From Amycolatopsis endophytica (GTDB lineage Bacteria; Actinomycetota; Actinomycetes; Mycobacteriales; Pseudonocardiaceae), in NCBI RefSeq assembly GCF_013410405.1, contig NZ_JACCFK010000001.1, positions 2,914,001 through 2,978,000 of the forward strand: DNA of 64,000 nt, given 5' to 3'. A model generated the notes under the pieces. That model was not told the DNA's origin. It saw nothing but the letters and a program-made list of their open reading frames with translations, and did not search any database. Shown here piece after piece: positions 1-8,048 of this stretch. The position numbers and the translations under genes are program-made. Each line of letters opens with the position of its first letter. Within the stretch, counting starts at the first letter, position 1.

Positions 1-600
1 GACCTTGAACAGCGCCGCGAACACCAGCGCCACCACCAGAAGTGTGGTGCGGCTGTCCAGAAGCCCAGCCGCACCACGTCGAGGAACGGGTACGGGTACC
101 AGTCGGTGAAGGTGCCCTGCGTGAAGATGTAGATGAGCCAGACCACGGGCCACACGAAGGTGCTCGCCACCGTCGGCCAGGTCAGGGCGCGGAAGGGGCT
201 GAAGAGCAGCCACGCGGCCACGGTCGCCGCCCACGGGGCGACGTAGTGGAACCGATGGTGGCCACCAGGGCGGCTCCGGTGAGGTGCACCTGCGGCGCCG
301 GCACGATGGCGTACACCAGCCCGGTGATCAGGATCCCGAGCAGTGCGTCCAGGCGCACGACGCGCCACAACGGACCCCCGAAATCGGGGCGCCGGGCCAG
401 CGCCACGGCGGCCGTCAGGACGATCAGGTTGCTTTCGATCGTGAAGTAGCTGAACAGCCGTCACAGGCGGGCGCCCAGGCTTACAGCATCGCCAGCCTGT
501 CCGGAGTTCGCGTCGGCGCCGCCGGTGAAGAGCAGCGCCGGCTGGACGACCAGCGAAGCGAGCACGACGGCCGCGATGAGGCCGTCCACCAGCGGGAACG
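1..600 (-). pseudogene. Decayed Pr6Pr-family integral membrane protein gene
   Basis: Read on the minus strand, the pieces together give a Pr6Pr-like multi-span membrane protein. One segment carries FSYFTIESNLIV, the next LVYAIVPAPQVHLTGAALVATI, and the rest HYVAPWAATVAAWLLFSPFR followed by YIFTQGTFTDWYPYPFLDVV. They do not lie in one frame. An in-frame TGA stands just before RLFSYFTI (about 461-463). A one-base shift is needed after VATIG (about 240) and another after DVVRLG (about 60) to reach the hydrophobic C-terminus. The gene runs off the left edge and its start is unclear. Three lesions in 600 bases favour a pseudogene over sequencing error. The family has no well-established function. 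Confidence 0.75.
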
Positions 601-683
601 GTTCGAGCGGTGCCGGAAGCCATCGGGACGGAACATGACCCGCCTCGAATGCCGGAAGCCGAGGCGTTCACCTCATCGGTGCA

Positions 684-723
684 AAAAGGCGAACCGCCCA
701 GGCCGGGGGTGCCTGGGCGGTTC
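684..723 (-). terminator. Intrinsic terminator after the ARB-07466-like gene
   Basis: A perfect 13-bp GC-rich stem (691-703 with 711-723) has a 7-base loop. On the minus strand it is followed by a run of five T. It lies about 18 bases beyond the stop of the upstream minus-strand gene. Confidence 0.85.
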
Positions 724-740
724 GTGAAAGAAACACCGGA

Positions 741-1409
741 TCAGCAGGTCACGGACACCGAACCGCTCGATTCGAAGGACACGTGGACGTGGTCGTAGTG
801 GTTGGCCGTGGCGCCGCCACGGTCCTCCATCGTCGACCAGCCGCTGCCGTCGTTGTAGCGCTGCCGCCAGATCACGTATTTGACGTTGAAATCCGACTGG
901 TTCGCGAGAATGTACTCGGCGATCTGATTGCCCGTCGCGGTGTCGACCATGAAGTCGAGGGCCAGGCCGCTCGGGTGGTCGCTCGTGCCGGAACGGCCCG
1001 CCTTGCCGCCGATGTCGTCGACGTCGAACTTCTCCGCCACGTGGTTGCCCACCTGCGCGACGTGCGGCTTCGTGCCGGACAGGACCGTCGAGCAGGCGTT
1101 CGCGGCCTTCGTCGTGGTCTTCGGCTTCGTCGTGGTCGACTTCGGGGCCGACGTGGTCGTCGTCTCCGGTGGGGGCGGCGGAGTCGTGGTCGTGACCGGG
1201 GGAGGAGGCGGGGCCGGGGTGCTGCTCGACGTGCTCGCGGGGGCCGAGGACGCGGGCAGCGGCGCCATCTGCGCCGCCATGCTGGAGGTGTCCTGCCGGC
1301 TGAAGTTGCCGGTCAGCCACACCGCGAAGCCGAGCACGAACGCCGCGGCGACGCCGATCGCCAGTGGAACTCTCAGGGATTTCTTCTTGGATCTATGTCG
1401 GCCCACCAT
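741..1409 (-). CDS. Membrane-anchored protein with ARB-07466-like (peptidase M15-like) domain
   Basis: A 222-residue protein. It has a basic N-terminus, one membrane segment or uncleaved signal at about residues 15-33, a long Pro/Thr/Ser linker (about 50-105), then a globular domain. The globular part (about 107-222) resembles the ARB-07466 C-terminal domain. It shows SDHPSGLALDF and NHYDHVHVSF, so the H-x6-D and HxH spacing matches zinc-binding D-Ala-D-Ala peptidase-like folds. Inference: an anchored extracytoplasmic protein facing the cell wall, perhaps acting on peptidoglycan. It appears monocistronic, with its own terminator. The start is the first ATG, before an Arg/Lys-rich stretch. The exact substrate cannot be read from the sequence. 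Confidence 0.8.
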   Translation of the reverse strand: MVGRHRSKKKSLRVPLAIGVAAAFVLGFAVWLTGNFSRQDTSSMAAQMAPLPASSAPASTSSSTPAPPPPPVTTTTPPPPPETTTTSAPKSTTTKPKTTTKAANACSTVLSGTKPHVAQVGNHVAEKFDVDDIGGKAGRSGTSDHPSGLALDFMVDTATGNQIAEYILANQSDFNVKYVIWRQRYNDGSGWSTMEDRGGATANHYDHVHVSFESSGSVSVTC

Positions 1410-1540
1410 TGCGGAAGATCACCATTTTCGGGGAGGGGACTTGTCCGGCCGTTCGGGGGATGGCCGCCGGTCAGATTACGAATCGGACACGGGAAAGTCA
1501 CCAACGAGTGTTCATCGACACAGATCAACAGAGCAGGAAA

Positions 1541-1567
1541 AAGGCCCGCCGGACACCGGCGGGCCTT
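1541..1567 (-). terminator. Intrinsic terminator after the 34-aa membrane peptide gene
   Basis: A 12-bp perfect stem (1541-1552 with 1556-1567) has a 3-base loop. On the minus strand it runs into a T tract (1537-1542). It sits about 15 bases downstream of the small minus-strand gene. Confidence 0.8.
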
Positions 1568-1582
1568 GGACCTGCGGGGCTG

Positions 1583-1687
1583 TCAGCCCAGCAGGGCGAG
1601 CACGAGGACGGCGAGCAGGACGACGGCGGTGGCCACACCGTTGACCCAGGCGCGCTGGACGGACGAGATGACGGGCGTACTGTTCAT
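1583..1687 (-). CDS. Small single-span membrane protein (34 aa)
   Basis: The reading frame encodes 34 residues: a short polar N-terminus with VQRAWVNG, then a continuous hydrophobic segment (about residues 18-33) ending at the stop. A GAGG ribosome-binding sequence lies about 7 bases before the ATG. A strong intrinsic terminator follows directly, so the unit looks like a complete small transcript. I do not recognise the family. It may be a membrane-inserted small protein, or part of a stress or toxin system with no visible partner. Gene reality rests on the ribosome-binding site, the terminator and the coherent membrane span. Confidence 0.6.
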   Translation of the reverse strand: MNSTPVISSVQRAWVNGVATAVVLLAVLVLALLG

Positions 1688-1776
1688 GGCGACCTCGGGA
1701 GTGAGCAGGACCTTTCGCGCGTGACAGCGCACGCGGAGGCCCTACTGTTACTGCTCGCGAAACAGTGTGACCTAAA

Positions 1777-2028
1777 TCACTCCGATGACTGCCGGTGGCG
1801 GGCCGTGTACCAGAACACGCCGCCCGCCGCGACGATCATCACCCCGAACGCCAGCGCCCCGACGACGACGGCCCGCGTCTCGCCCGGCGGGTCGACAGCG
1901 ACGCTTCCCTGGCTGGTCCGTTCCGCGGGCGACGGAGTTTCGACCGCCTGCGCCGGCCCGGCGAGCAAACCCAGCAACACGGCGACGGCGGCGAACACAC
2001 CGGCCAGTCGCGCGACAACCTTTCCCAT
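1777..2028 (-). CDS. Small secreted, C-terminally anchored protein
   Basis: An 83-residue protein. It has a clear signal peptide (about residues 1-28, hydrophobic core then AQA cleavage context), a short extracellular Pro/Ser/Thr-rich segment, one transmembrane helix (about 52-72) and a short basic tail ending in ARHRQ. Topology is therefore likely N-out with a small exposed loop. There is no enzymatic domain and I do not recognise the family. A GGAGGGAGA-type ribosome-binding sequence precedes the ATG. The next minus-strand gene upstream encodes pterin dehydratase about 60 bases away, so the two might share a transcript. Confidence 0.65.
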   Translation of the reverse strand: MGKVVARLAGVFAAVAVLLGLLAGPAQAVETPSPAERTSQGSVAVDPPGETRAVVVGALAFGVMIVAAGGVFWYTARHRQSSE

Positions 2029-2090
2029 ACGTCTCCCTCCAACCGGAGCAACGCACGGGACCGGCCGCTCTGTTGCCGGTTCGCCCTAAA

Positions 2091-2381
2091 TCACAGTGCG
2101 TCGATCGTGTTGTCGATCTGCTCGGCCAGCGATACGTCCTTCCCGGTGATCCCGCCCGCGGAGTGCGTGCGGCACCGGAAGGTGACGGTGCGCCAGCGGA
2201 TGTCCATGTCCGGGTGGTGGTTGGCGCCCTCCGCGAGGTCCGCGACCCGGTTGACCACGGCGATGGCCTGCGGAAAGTCGGCGAGTTCGGCCGTGCGCTC
2301 CAGTGCGTCGCCCGCGCGCTGCCAGTACGGCAGCTTGTTGAGGGCCTCGGTGATGTCGGTTTCGCTGAGTAGTTCCGCCAT
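2091..2381 (-). CDS. Pterin-4a-carbinolamine dehydratase
   Basis: The 96-residue length is typical of PCD/DCoH proteins. It has the family signature NHHPDM (residues 54-58 region) followed by THSAGGITGKDVSLAEQID. The paired histidines and the later His form the known active site, which dehydrates 4a-hydroxytetrahydrobiopterin to quinonoid dihydropterin. That reaction recycles the pterin cofactor of aromatic amino acid hydroxylases. No such hydroxylase is nearby, so its partner here is unknown. In-frame ATG codons lie at the chosen position and three codons upstream. I chose the inner one because GGAG precedes it, though with short spacing. Confidence 0.88.
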   Translation of the reverse strand: MAELLSETDITEALNKLPYWQRAGDALERTAELADFPQAIAVVNRVADLAEGANHHPDMDIRWRTVTFRCRTHSAGGITGKDVSLAEQIDNTIDAL

Positions 2382-2422
2382 GTTCTCCATGGTGGTACGG
2401 CAGCGGGTACGCTGCACGGTTG

Positions 2423-2508
2423 CCACGGGAGTCCGGTGATCCGGGCTGAGAGGCGGGTTCGTCCCGCGACCGTCCGCACCTGATCCGGATCATGCCGGCG
2501 CAGGGAGG
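2423..2508 (+). promoter_or_regulatory. TPP (thiamine pyrophosphate) riboswitch
   Basis: The conserved THI-box elements occur in order. CACGGGAGTCC opens the P2 arm, CTGAGA follows after a short stem, then comes the ACCTGATCCGGATCATGCC block and a closing GCGCAGGGA. These match the core of TPP aptamers. It ends about 25 bases before the ribosome-binding site of the thiamine-type ABC transporter operon. Thiamine pyrophosphate is therefore expected to turn the operon off, probably at translation because no strong terminator is visible. Confidence 0.92.
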
Positions 2509-2544
2509 CCCGACCTTTCTCGCCGGCCCTAGCGAGGAGTGGTC

Positions 2545-3585
2545 ATGAGATTCCGCACGGGCGTTCTGATCGGCATGGTCGCCGCCCTGACCGCGGGCTG
2601 CACCCTGGCCGGCAACGACACGGACGACGCCGCGTCGACCGTCACGCTCGTCACCCACGACTCGTTCGCCGCGCCGCAGCAGGTGCTCGACGCCTTCCAG
2701 CAGCAGACCGGCATCACGGTCAACGTCGTCAAGAAGGGCGACGCGGGCGCGCTCACCAATGCGCTGGTCCTGACCAAGGCCGACCCGATCGGCGACGCGG
2801 CCTTCGGCGTCGACTCCACCTTCGCCTCGCGCGCGCTGGCCGAGGGCGTCTTCGCGCCCTACACCAGCCCGGAAGCCGACCGCGGCCCGCAGCGCTACGC
2901 CGTCGACTCGGAGCACCGCCTGTCCGCGGTGGACCTCGGCGACGTGTGCGTCAACATCGACACCACCTGGTTCGCCGAGCGTGGCATCCCGGAGCCCGCG
3001 ACCTACGACGACCTGGTCAAGCCCGAGTACAAGGACCTTCTGGTCGTGGAGAACCCGGCGACCAGCTCGCCCGGCCTGGCGTTCCTGCTCGGCACCGTCG
3101 CCCGCTACGGCGAGCAGAACTGGCAGGGCTACTGGACCCAGCTCCGCAACAACGGCGTGCGCACCGCCGCGGGCTGGGAGGAGGCATACAGTCAGGACTT
3201 CTCCGGTTCCTCCGGCAAGGGACCGCGGCCGATCGTGGTGTCCTACGCGTCCTCGCCCGCGGCCGAGATCGGCGACGACGGCAAGCCGCGCACGAAGGCG
3301 CTGCTGGACACCTGCTACCGCCAGGTCGAGTACGCCGGTGTGCTGGCGGGTTCGCCCAACGCCGACAAGGCGCAGAAGGTGATCGACTTCCTGCTGTCGC
3401 AGCAGTTCCAGGTGACGGTGCCGGAGAACATGTACGTCTACCCGGCGCGTGCGGGTGTCGCGTTGCCCGCGTCGTGGACGGCGGCGGCCCCGTTGCCGCC
3501 GAATCCGGCGAGCCTGCCCGCCGAGACCGTGCAGGCCGGGCGTGAGCGGTGGATCGAGCAGTGGCGCTCCTTGCTCGGCCAGTGA
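2545..3585 (+). CDS. thiB: Thiamine ABC transporter, substrate-binding lipoprotein
   Basis: A 346-residue periplasmic-binding-type protein. The N-terminus is a lipoprotein signal with the Cys in LTAGC (about residue 20). The mature part reads like the TbpA/ThiB family: VTLVTHDSFA near the start, a hinge-type central region, and an internal WEEAYSQDF and VVSYASSPAAE typical of thiamine-binding proteins. It should bind thiamine or its phosphates outside the membrane. The start is the ATG six bases after GAGGAG. In-frame GTG codons lie just upstream but inside the spacer. Its stop overlaps the permease start (GTGA). The upstream TPP riboswitch strongly supports thiamine specificity. Confidence 0.9.
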   Translation: MRFRTGVLIGMVAALTAGCTLAGNDTDDAASTVTLVTHDSFAAPQQVLDAFQQQTGITVNVVKKGDAGALTNALVLTKADPIGDAAFGVDSTFASRALAEGVFAPYTSPEADRGPQRYAVDSEHRLSAVDLGDVCVNIDTTWFAERGIPEPATYDDLVKPEYKDLLVVENPATSSPGLAFLLGTVARYGEQNWQGYWTQLRNNGVRTAAGWEEAYSQDFSGSSGKGPRPIVVSYASSPAAEIGDDGKPRTKALLDTCYRQVEYAGVLAGSPNADKAQKVIDFLLSQQFQVTVPENMYVYPARAGVALPASWTAAAPLPPNPASLPAETVQAGRERWIEQWRSLLGQ

Positions 3586-5183
3586 GCCGCGCCGGGCTCG
3601 GGCTGGCGGCGCTCGCCGCGGTGCCGCTCGGGTTCCTGGTGGTCTTCTTCGCCTGGCCGGTCGGGGCGATCCTGCGGCTGGGTTTCGTCGACGGCGGTGT
3701 GCTCGACGCGCTGACCGAGGGCGAGACCTGGCGGCTGGCCTGGTTCACCGTCGCGCAGGCGGCGGGTTCGACGCTGATCGCGGTGGTCGCCGGGCTGCCG
3801 GTGGCGTTCCTGCTGGCGCGCGTCCGGCTGCCGGGTGTGGCCGTCGTGCGCACGCTGGTGCTGGTCCCGTTCGTGCTGCCGACCGTGGTGGTCGGCCTGG
3901 CCTTCCGTGCCTTGTGGACGGACGGCGGCTGGATGTCGATCGTGCTCGCCAACGCGTTCTTCAACGTCGCCGTCGTCGGCCGCACGGTCGCCGGGCTGTG
4001 GGCGCTGCTCGACACGCGCGCGGAGGACGCCGCCCGCGCGCTCGGCGCGTCCCGCTGGCGTGCGTTCCGGTCGGTGACGCTGCCCGCGCTGATGCCGGCG
4101 ATCACGTCCGCGGCGGCGGTGGTGTTCCTGTTCTGCGCCACCAGTTTCGGTGTCGTGCTGATCCTCGGCGGTGCGCGGTACCGGACGCTGGAGACCGAGA
4201 TCTACCTGCGCACCGAGAACCTGCTCGACCTGACCGGTGCCGCCGCGCTGTCGCTCGTGCAGATCGCCGCCGTGCTCGCCGCGCTGCTGCTCGGCGCGGC
4301 CGCGCGCAGGCGCCGGGAGAGCGCGCTGCGGTTGCGGTCGCGGCGGGAGACCGCGCGGCGCCCGGTCGGCGGTGAGTGGGCCGTGATCGGCGGAGCGGTC
4401 GTCGTGCTCGGGTTGCTGCTGACCCCGATCGTCGCGCTGCTCGTGCGCTCGGTGTCCACCGAGGACGGCTGGAGCCTCGCCGGGTACCGGGCGCTGTCGA
4501 GCACCGGCAACGACGGCACGTTGCAGGTGTCCGGCTGGGAGGCGGCGATGAACTCGCTGCGCACCGCCACCGACGCGACCGTACTGGCGATGATCATCGG
4601 GGTGTCGGCGTCGGTGCTGCTCGTGGCTCTGCGCCGCGCTCCGGGACGGCTCGCGCGCGGCGTCGGCGAATCGATGGACGCCGCGTTGATGCTGCCCCTG
4701 GGCGTGTCCGCGGTGACCGTCGGCTTCGGGTATCTCATCACGCTCGACGCGCTGCCCGGCGATCTGCGCACGTCGCCGCTGCTGGTGCCGCTGGCACAGG
4801 CACTGGTGGTGATCCCGCTGGTGATTCGCACCGTCCTGCCGGTGGTGCGCTCGATCGACGACCGGCTCAGGCAGGCCGCGGCGACCCTCGGGGCGAACCC
4901 GTTGCGGGTGTGGCGCGAAATCGACGTGCCGCTGACCCTCCGCGCCGTCGTCGCGGCGGCCGGGTTCGGGTACGTCGTCGCGCTCGGCGAGTTCGGCGCG
5001 ACGAGTTTCCTCGCGCGCCCGCAGACCCCGACGCTGCCGGTCGCGATCGCGTCGCTCATCGCGCGTCCGGGGCAGCTCAACAACCAGATGGCGTACGCGG
5101 CGTGCGCGTTGCTCATGCTGGTCACTGCCGCCGCGGTGATCGTGATCGACCGGCTCGCGTCCGGCCGGGTAGGGGAGTTCTGA
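3582..5183 (+). CDS. thiP: Thiamine ABC transporter, fused double permease
   Basis: A 533-residue permease made of two tandem binding-protein-dependent transport domains, each with about six membrane helices. Each half has an EAA-type loop: DAARALGASRWRAFRSVTLP at about residues 150-170, and a second copy reading QAAATLGANPLRVWREIDVP near residues 435-455. This two-in-one layout is characteristic of ThiP and Fe3+-type permeases. GTG is the start because it overlaps the stop of the binding-protein gene and a GCC-rich extension upstream adds nothing conserved. The central gene of a riboswitch-controlled three-gene operon. Confidence 0.9.
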   Translation: MSRAGLGLAALAAVPLGFLVVFFAWPVGAILRLGFVDGGVLDALTEGETWRLAWFTVAQAAGSTLIAVVAGLPVAFLLARVRLPGVAVVRTLVLVPFVLPTVVVGLAFRALWTDGGWMSIVLANAFFNVAVVGRTVAGLWALLDTRAEDAARALGASRWRAFRSVTLPALMPAITSAAAVVFLFCATSFGVVLILGGARYRTLETEIYLRTENLLDLTGAAALSLVQIAAVLAALLLGAAARRRRESALRLRSRRETARRPVGGEWAVIGGAVVVLGLLLTPIVALLVRSVSTEDGWSLAGYRALSSTGNDGTLQVSGWEAAMNSLRTATDATVLAMIIGVSASVLLVALRRAPGRLARGVGESMDAALMLPLGVSAVTVGFGYLITLDALPGDLRTSPLLVPLAQALVVIPLVIRTVLPVVRSIDDRLRQAAATLGANPLRVWREIDVPLTLRAVVAAAGFGYVVALGEFGATSFLARPQTPTLPVAIASLIARPGQLNNQMAYAACALLMLVTAAAVIVIDRLASGRVGEF

Positions 5184-5185
5184 CC

Positions 5186-6184
5186 ATGGCGTTGTCCGTG
5201 TCCGGCCTGACCGTGCGGTACGGCTCGTTCACCGCGGTGTCCGGCGCCGGCCTGGAGATCGCGGACGGTGAGGTGCTCGCGCTGCTCGGCCCGTCCGGTT
5301 CGGGGAAGTCGACGTTGCTGCGCGCGATCACCGGTCTGGAGCCGATCGCCGCGGGCAGCGTCCGCTGGGACGGCGCGGACCTCGCCCGCGTGCCAGTGCA
5401 CAAGCGCGGGTTCGGGCTGGTGTTCCAGGATGGGCAGCTGTTCCCGCACCGCGACGTGGCGGGCAACATCGCGTTCGGGCCGCGCATGCACGGCATGACC
5501 GGCCGGGCCGAGCGGGTGCGCCGCCTGCTCGACCTCGTCGGCCTCGCCGGGTACGAGAAGCGCCGCGTGACCGAACTGTCCGGCGGTGAGGCGCAACGCG
5601 TCGCGCTCGCCCGCGCGCTGGCGCCCGAACCCCGGCTGCTCCTGCTCGACGAGCCGCTTTCCGGCCTGGACGCGGGGTTGCGCGAGCAGCTGGCCGTTGA
5701 TCTCGCCGAGGTGCTGCACGGCGCGAAGATCACCGCGCTGCTGGTGACGCACGACCAGGAGGAAGCCTTCACGCTCGCCGACCGCGTCGCGGTGCTGCAG
5801 GCGGGGGAGATTCGTCAGGCCGGTGCCGTGCGTGAGGTGTGGCGGCGGCCCGTCGACGAGGGCGTCGCGCGGTTCCTCGGTGTGACCACGGTGATCGACG
5901 GCGAGGCCACGGACGGCGTCGTGCGATGCGCCTTCGGTGAGGTGGTGGTGCCCGAGGCGGCCGACGGCCCGGTGCGGCTGGGGTTGCGCCCCAGCGGGCT
6001 TCGGCTGGCTGAGGGCGACACGGCCGAGGTGCTGAGCAAGGTGCACCGCCGCGACCACGTCCGCCTCGCCGTCCGGACGACGGCGGGAACGGTGGACGCG
6101 GTCGCGGCGGTGTCCGCGGACGTCAACCCGGGCGACGAGATCGGCCTCGCCCTCGACCCCGACGGCGTGGCGCTGCTCGGCTAA
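5186..6184 (+). CDS. thiQ: Thiamine-type ABC transporter, ATP-binding protein
   Basis: A 332-residue ATPase. Walker A is GPSGSGKST (about 34-42), the signature LSGGEAQRVALARAL (about 130-145), Walker B LLLLDEP and the H-loop VTHDQEEA. After residue about 235 there is a C-terminal beta-rich TOBE-like extension, as in the iron/spermidine/thiamine importer subfamily. ThiQ of enterobacteria is shorter, so this extended version is closer to FbpC-like ATPases. The start is the ATG two bases after the permease stop, with GGGGAG upstream. Its stop overlaps by four bases the stop of a convergent gene. Confidence 0.88.
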   Translation: MALSVSGLTVRYGSFTAVSGAGLEIADGEVLALLGPSGSGKSTLLRAITGLEPIAAGSVRWDGADLARVPVHKRGFGLVFQDGQLFPHRDVAGNIAFGPRMHGMTGRAERVRRLLDLVGLAGYEKRRVTELSGGEAQRVALARALAPEPRLLLLDEPLSGLDAGLREQLAVDLAEVLHGAKITALLVTHDQEEAFTLADRVAVLQAGEIRQAGAVREVWRRPVDEGVARFLGVTTVIDGEATDGVVRCAFGEVVVPEAADGPVRLGLRPSGLRLAEGDTAEVLSKVHRRDHVRLAVRTTAGTVDAVAAVSADVNPGDEIGLALDPDGVALLG

Positions 6185-7047
6185 CCGTCCCTCGTGGAAA
6201 GCCGGGCGTAGGCCAGCGAAAGGCCGATCACGATGTAGCAGACCGCGCGGATCGCGCCCTCGCCCAGCTGGTCGGCCGGGATCGGGTCGCGCAGGATGTC
6301 GGCGATGGCCTGCCACGACCGCGGCAGCAGGAACGGGTGCAGCCAGTCCACCGCGGACAGCAGGAGCAGCACCGACGACACGACCACACCGGCCAGCATC
6401 GACACCACCACGAGCATCGGGTGGTCGGTGCACGCCGAAATGGCCAGCGCGACCGCCGCGACCGCCCACAGCTGCAGCGTCACCCACAGCGCCGCCAGCG
6501 CGACCCGGCCGAGCGCGTCCACGAAGGACAACGTGTTGCCGGACAACGTGAACAGCGACCCGTTTCCGTTGATCACCAGCCCGGTGGCCATCGCGACCAC
6601 GGCCATCAGCAACGTCGCGGCCAGCGTGAACGTGGCGACCCCCGACGCCTTCATCATCAGCAGCCTGCCCCGGCTGACCGGGGCGAGCATCAGCCCCCGC
6701 AAGGTGCCGAACGACGCTTCACCGGCGAGCGCGTCACCGGCCGAACTCGCCGCGATCAACGGCAGCAGCAGGTTCAGCGTGAAGCCGAGCGCGGCCAGCG
6801 GGAGGACCAGCGCGTTGCCAGCCGCGGCGGGAAGCAGCGAGTCGCCGCCTCCGCCGCCGCTGGGACCGCCCGCGCTGTCCCCCGCGATCGTCAGCCCGAT
6901 GCCGATGATGACGGGGATCAGTGCCAGCAGACCCAGCACGATCAGGGTCCGCGGGCGGCGGAAGATCCACCGCAGTTCGGCGCGGTAGAGCCGGTGGAAC
7001 GGCACACTCCACCGCTCCACCGGCGCCGCGTCCAGTGTCGCCGTCAT
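6181..7047 (-). CDS. ABC-2 type exporter permease
   Basis: A 288-residue membrane protein with about six hydrophobic segments, beginning with a cytosolic RLYRAELRWIFRRPRT stretch typical of ABC-2 permeases. An acidic/glycine-rich loop around residues 60-75 (GGPSGGGGGDSLL) follows the first helix. The internal GEASFGTLRGLMLAPVSR is the usual coupling segment of the ABC-2 group. It is the last gene of a three-gene minus-strand operon, overlapping the ATPase gene by four bases (ATGA). Substrate unknown. A lipid, peptide or antibiotic is plausible given the LolA-like partner and the divergent two-component system. Confidence 0.85.
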   Translation of the reverse strand: MTATLDAAPVERWSVPFHRLYRAELRWIFRRPRTLIVLGLLALIPVIIGIGLTIAGDSAGGPSGGGGGDSLLPAAAGNALVLPLAALGFTLNLLLPLIAASSAGDALAGEASFGTLRGLMLAPVSRGRLLMMKASGVATFTLAATLLMAVVAMATGLVINGNGSLFTLSGNTLSFVDALGRVALAALWVTLQLWAVAAVALAISACTDHPMLVVVSMLAGVVVSSVLLLLSAVDWLHPFLLPRSWQAIADILRDPIPADQLGEGAIRAVCYIVIGLSLAYARLSTRDG

Positions 7048-8048
7048 GACGCCCCCTCGTCCACATCCCGCGGGCCCTCGATTTCGGAGTCCCGCTGGGT
7101 CAGCCGCGCGAACAGGTCCTCGAGCCCGGTGCGGGCGCGTTTCGCCTCGTGCACCGCGATTCCGGCACGCACCAGGGTTTCGATCACCTGCGGCGCGGTG
7201 GCCGCGGTCAGATCCGCGCGCACACCATCCGGTGTCAGGCGGCCCGCGATGCGGTTGTCCCGCAACGCCGTCAGCGCCCTTTCACTGTCCGGTGTGGACA
7301 CTTCGAGCGACGGTGAGCCGGATTCCAGCAGCTCGTCCAGTTCGCCCTGCGCGACCACCGTGCCGTCGTGCAGCACCGCGACGTGCGTGCAGGTCGCTTC
7401 GACCTCGGCGAGCAGGTGCGAGGACACCAGCACCGTGACGCCCTCGGCGTGCAGCTCGGCGATGATCTTTCGGATCTCCCGGGTGCCTGCCGGGTCCAGT
7501 CCGTTCGTCGGCTCGTCGAGTACGACCATCCGCCGCGGCACGAGCAGCGCGGAGGCCAGCCCCATGCGCTGCTTCATGCCGAGCGAGTACCCCTTGTAAC
7601 GGCGGTGCGCCGCGTGCGTCAGCCCGACCCGCTCCAGCGCGGTGTCCACCGCGCCCGGGATCGCGGCCGACGACAACCGCGGTTCGGCGAACGCGACCCG
7701 GCGCAGGTTCTCCCGTCCGGACAGGAACGGGTGGAAGCCCGGCCCCTCGACCAGCGCGCCGACGTGCGGCAGCGCGCGGCCCGCGGCGTCGGGCATCCGG
7801 TGACCGAGCAGTTCGACCTCGCCCTCGGTCGGGCGGACCAGGCCGAGCAGCATCCGGATCGTGGTGGTCTTGCCCGAGCCGTTCGGCCCGAGCATGCCCA
7901 GCACCGCGCCCTCCGGCACGTCCAGATCGACCTGGTCCACCGCGACCGCGGTCCGGTACACCTTGCGCAACCCCCTGGTTCGCGCCGCGAGCGCCGGACC
8001 CGCGGTGGGTGCCCCGGCCGGGGCACCCACCGACAGCGTCTCCGTCAT
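7044..8048 (-). CDS. ABC exporter ATP-binding protein (DrrA/BcrA type)
   Basis: A 334-residue ATPase. Walker A is GPNGSGKTT (about residues 53-61), the signature region SLGMKQRMGLASALL, Walker B VVLDEPTNGLDP and the switch His in SSHLL. The C-terminal about 90 residues form the extra domain seen in multidrug/bacitracin-type ATPases. The start ATG overlaps the stop of the LolA-like gene, and its stop overlaps the permease start, so the three are translationally coupled. The likely role is to energise the adjacent ABC-2 permease for export. Confidence 0.88.
   Translation of the reverse strand: MTETLSVGAPAGAPTAGPALAARTRGLRKVYRTAVAVDQVDLDVPEGAVLGMLGPNGSGKTTTIRMLLGLVRPTEGEVELLGHRMPDAAGRALPHVGALVEGPGFHPFLSGRENLRRVAFAEPRLSSAAIPGAVDTALERVGLTHAAHRRYKGYSLGMKQRMGLASALLVPRRMVVLDEPTNGLDPAGTREIRKIIAELHAEGVTVLVSSHLLAEVEATCTHVAVLHDGTVVAQGELDELLESGSPSLEVSTPDSERALTALRDNRIAGRLTPDGVRADLTAATAPQVIETLVRAGIAVHEAKRARTGLEDLFARLTQRDSEIEGPRDVDEGAS

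Noticed and set aside
4202..6487. A 761-codon minus-strand frame over the thiamine transporter genes
   Set aside because: The plus-strand genes have full domain matches; the shadow reads as Arg/Ala/Gly-rich sequence without motifs.
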